Position numbers and translations under genes: made by a program
NCBI RefSeq assembly: GCF_019186785.1
Contig: NZ_CP066557.1
Span: 124,001 to 188,000 of the forward strand
DNA: 64,000 bases
Source: Neoehrlichia mikurensis
GTDB taxonomy: Bacteria > Pseudomonadota > Alphaproteobacteria > Rickettsiales > Anaplasmataceae
Direction of reading: 5' to 3'
In this document: one piece after another, positions 62,457 through 64,000 of the stretch
How the letters are laid out: each line of letters starts with the position of its first letter
Position numbering within the stretch: position 1 is the stretch's first letter
The notes under the pieces: model-generated
The model's input: the letters and a program-made list of their open reading frames with translations, nothing else
Databases searched by the model: none
Told to the model about the DNA's origin: nothing

Positions 62457-62608
62457 GCTAGCATTCTTTAATAATAACAAGTAGTCTTAATAAATTTAAT
62501 ATAAAATAGTTAATAATATAAATAATACATAAGTCATTAAATATATTGCTACAAATAACTTATTTATATTATTTATCTATTAACATACAATAACATTACA
62601 CCATAAAT

Positions 62609-64000
62609 TTACAAAATATCCTCCAAAATTAGCTCTTTATCTTTAGTAAGCTTTTGCATAAAATGTTCTGCTCTATTTAAAATAGATGCTGGAAATCCTG
62701 CAAGTTTTGCAATATGTATACCATAAGACCTATTTGTAAATCCAGGAACAATTTCATGTAAAAAAACTACTTTTCCTTCCCATTCCTCAATTTTCATACA
62801 AAAACACTTAAGACTTTTTAAATAATAACTTAATTGAGAAAGTTCATGATAATGCGTAGCAACAATAGCTCTACTATTATTAATATTATGAATATGTTCT
62901 ATAACAGCCCAGGCTATTGACAGTCCATCATATACCCCTGTACCACGCCCTATTTCATCTAATATCACTAGAGACTTATCAGTAGCCTGATTAACTATTG
63001 AGGCAGTTTCTATCATTTCTACCATAAAAGTAGAATAACCAAGAGAAATATTATCAGAAGCACCAACTCTACTAAAAATTTTATCAATAATACCTATATG
63101 AGCATATTCAGCAGGTACAAATGACCCCATATGAGATAAAATTGCAATTAATGCATTTTGTCGTAAAAAAGTACTTTTGCCAGCCATATTAGGGCCTGTA
63201 ATTAAACACATTCTTTCTTCTCTCATAAGATTAACATCATTGGCTATAAAATTACCATTCATTTCAATTACAGGATGACGTCCCTTTTTGATATCAAACT
63301 CATAACTATCATCAATAATTGGCCTCACATAATTATTTTGCACAGCTAACTCTGCAAATGATGACAATACATCTAATTCTGCCATAACATAAGCAATAGA
63401 ACTAATAATATGTGATTTTTCAGCAACTTGTACACATATCTCATTAAACATCTTAATCTCTAAGTCAACTGCTTCATCATGAGCTGTTGTTATTTTATAT
63501 TCCAATTCCTTTAATTCATCAGTTACATATCTTATTCCACTAACTAAGGTCTGCCTATGTATAAAAAACTCATTTTTGATACTATAAGTAGGAGAAACTT
63601 CTACATAATATCCTATAACATTATTATATAATATTTTTAAAGTATTAATTCCCGTCATTTGACGATATTTATTACATAACTTCTTAATCAATTCATTACT
63701 ATTACTTTCAATATAAATTAATTCCAATAATCGCGAATTATAATTTGGATTAATAAACCCTCCATCCTTAACATTGTTTACGTTATTTTCAATTAAAGAT
63801 TCTGTCATTAATTTTAATAAATCTTCATATCCATGTAATTCATGAGAGAATCTTTTAAATAAATTATTATCTATTTGTTTAACTAATTCTGACATTTCGT
63901 TAGCTGCATCTAATGTTCGCTTTAAACAATACAAATCTTTCGGAGAACATTTTAAAATTTTAATTCTAGTTAATATACGTTCTAAATCTGATACATATTG
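62609..64000 (-). CDS. mutS: DNA mismatch repair protein MutS (C-terminal part; cut by window edge)
   Basis: The reading is open to the right edge, so the N-terminal mismatch-binding domains lie outside. Visible: the lever/clamp region from [16 protein letters not shown], then the ATPase domain with Walker [14 protein letters not shown], the ST-rich loop [12 protein letters not shown], Walker [12 protein letters not shown] and the H-motif IVATHYHEL, and at the end a short dimerisation segment. The visible 463 residues are all typical of MutS (not MutS2). A TTG at 63934 is not the start, because homology continues upstream of it. Convergent with nadE across a 995-bp gap. No mutL in view. Confidence 0.95.
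   Translation of the reverse strand, partial: QYVSDLERILTRIKILKCSPKDLYCLKRTLDAANEMSELVKQIDNNLFKRFSHELHGYEDLLKLMTESLIENNVNNVKDGGFINPNYNSRLLELIYIESNSNELIKKLCNKYRQMTGINTLKILYNNVIGYYVEVSPTYSIKNEFFIHRQTLVSGIRYVTDELKELEYKITTAHDEAVDLEIKMFNEICVQVAEKSHIISSIAYVMAELDVLSSFAELAVQNNYVRPIIDDSYEFDIKKGRHPVIEMNGNFIANDVNLMREERMCLITGPNMAGKSTFLRQNALIAILSHMGSFVPAEYAHIGIIDKIFSRVGASDNISLGYSTFMVEMIETASIVNQATDKSLVILDEIGRGTGVYDGLSIAWAVIEHIHNINNSRAIVATHYHELSQLSYYLKSLKCFCMKIEEWEGKVVFLHEIVPGFTNRSYGIHIAKLAGFPASILNRAEHFMQKLTKDKELILEDIL

Larger units (their letters stand above)
61614..62608. other. Long non-coding gap between convergent nadE and mutS
   Basis: 995 bp. Contains a perfect 15-bp tandem repeat (61696-61725) and a 42-codon minus-strand frame (62328-62456), listed separately. 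Otherwise AT-rich, with no RNA or terminator recognised. Confidence 0.5.

Overview
The window is chromosomal DNA of an obligate intracellular member of the Anaplasmataceae, almost certainly an Ehrlichia. The evidence is very low GC, long non-coding gaps between single genes, a Ser/Thr/Pro-rich tandem-repeat protein of Ehrlichia type, the giant NAD-glutamate dehydrogenase, and alphaproteobacterial versions of AddB, ExoD, CcmD/E and malonyl-CoA decarboxylase. The low coding density and the many partial gene copies between genes fit E. ruminantium best, but the species cannot be proved from this sequence alone. No phage, integrase, transposase, CRISPR array or rRNA is visible. One tRNA (Asp) is present.

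Layout. 1-7.5 kb: partial midA, a DUF2610 protein, a cysteine-less thioredoxin-fold protein, nrdB, the tandem-repeat protein, cysS and exoD. 8-15.7 kb: a phosphohexomutase, gdh, a TatA/B-like gene and a truncated pleD. 16-24 kb: psd-pssA, then yidC-ribH-nusB-uvrA. 24-29.5 kb: nuoA-nuoB-nuoC, surE-ccmD-ccmE, pyrF-tatD. 30-36.4 kb: leuS, a small XRE regulator, rpoZ, an Smr protein and thiC. 37.6-45.5 kb: coaE, tsaC-holB, an HU/IHF gene, pdxJ, nadD, a hypothetical membrane protein and dnaA. 46-51 kb: fabI, tRNA-Asp, gatB, a malonyl-CoA decarboxylase and ssb. 51.7-64 kb: an MFS transporter, addB, ftsI, hemB, nadE and partial mutS.

The genes are mainly core housekeeping: translation (cysS, leuS, gatB, tRNA-Asp, tsaC), replication and repair (dnaA, holB, ssb, uvrA, addB, mutS, nrdB), cofactors (ribH, thiC, pdxJ, coaE, nadD and nadE, hemB), respiration and cytochrome c maturation (nuoABC, ccmDE), and lipids and envelope (psd, pssA, fabI, ftsI, yidC). 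nadD and nadE together give the last two steps to NAD. psd and pssA give phosphatidylethanolamine.

The most striking signal lies outside the genes. At least seven gaps contain short pieces (about 80-150 bp) of real genes, at different stages of decay and often inverted relative to the parent. The parents are coaE, the phosphohexomutase gene, thiC, dapA (parent outside the window), dnaA, addB and leuS. The thiC piece is almost perfect (3 differences in 111 bp), so the process that makes these copies seems recent or still active, although no mobile element is seen. In addition, the 5' region of the repeat protein gene is duplicated, pleD has lost its output domain, and NadE carries an in-frame 34-residue tandem duplication and an apparently dead glutaminase domain. 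All alignments here were made by eye.
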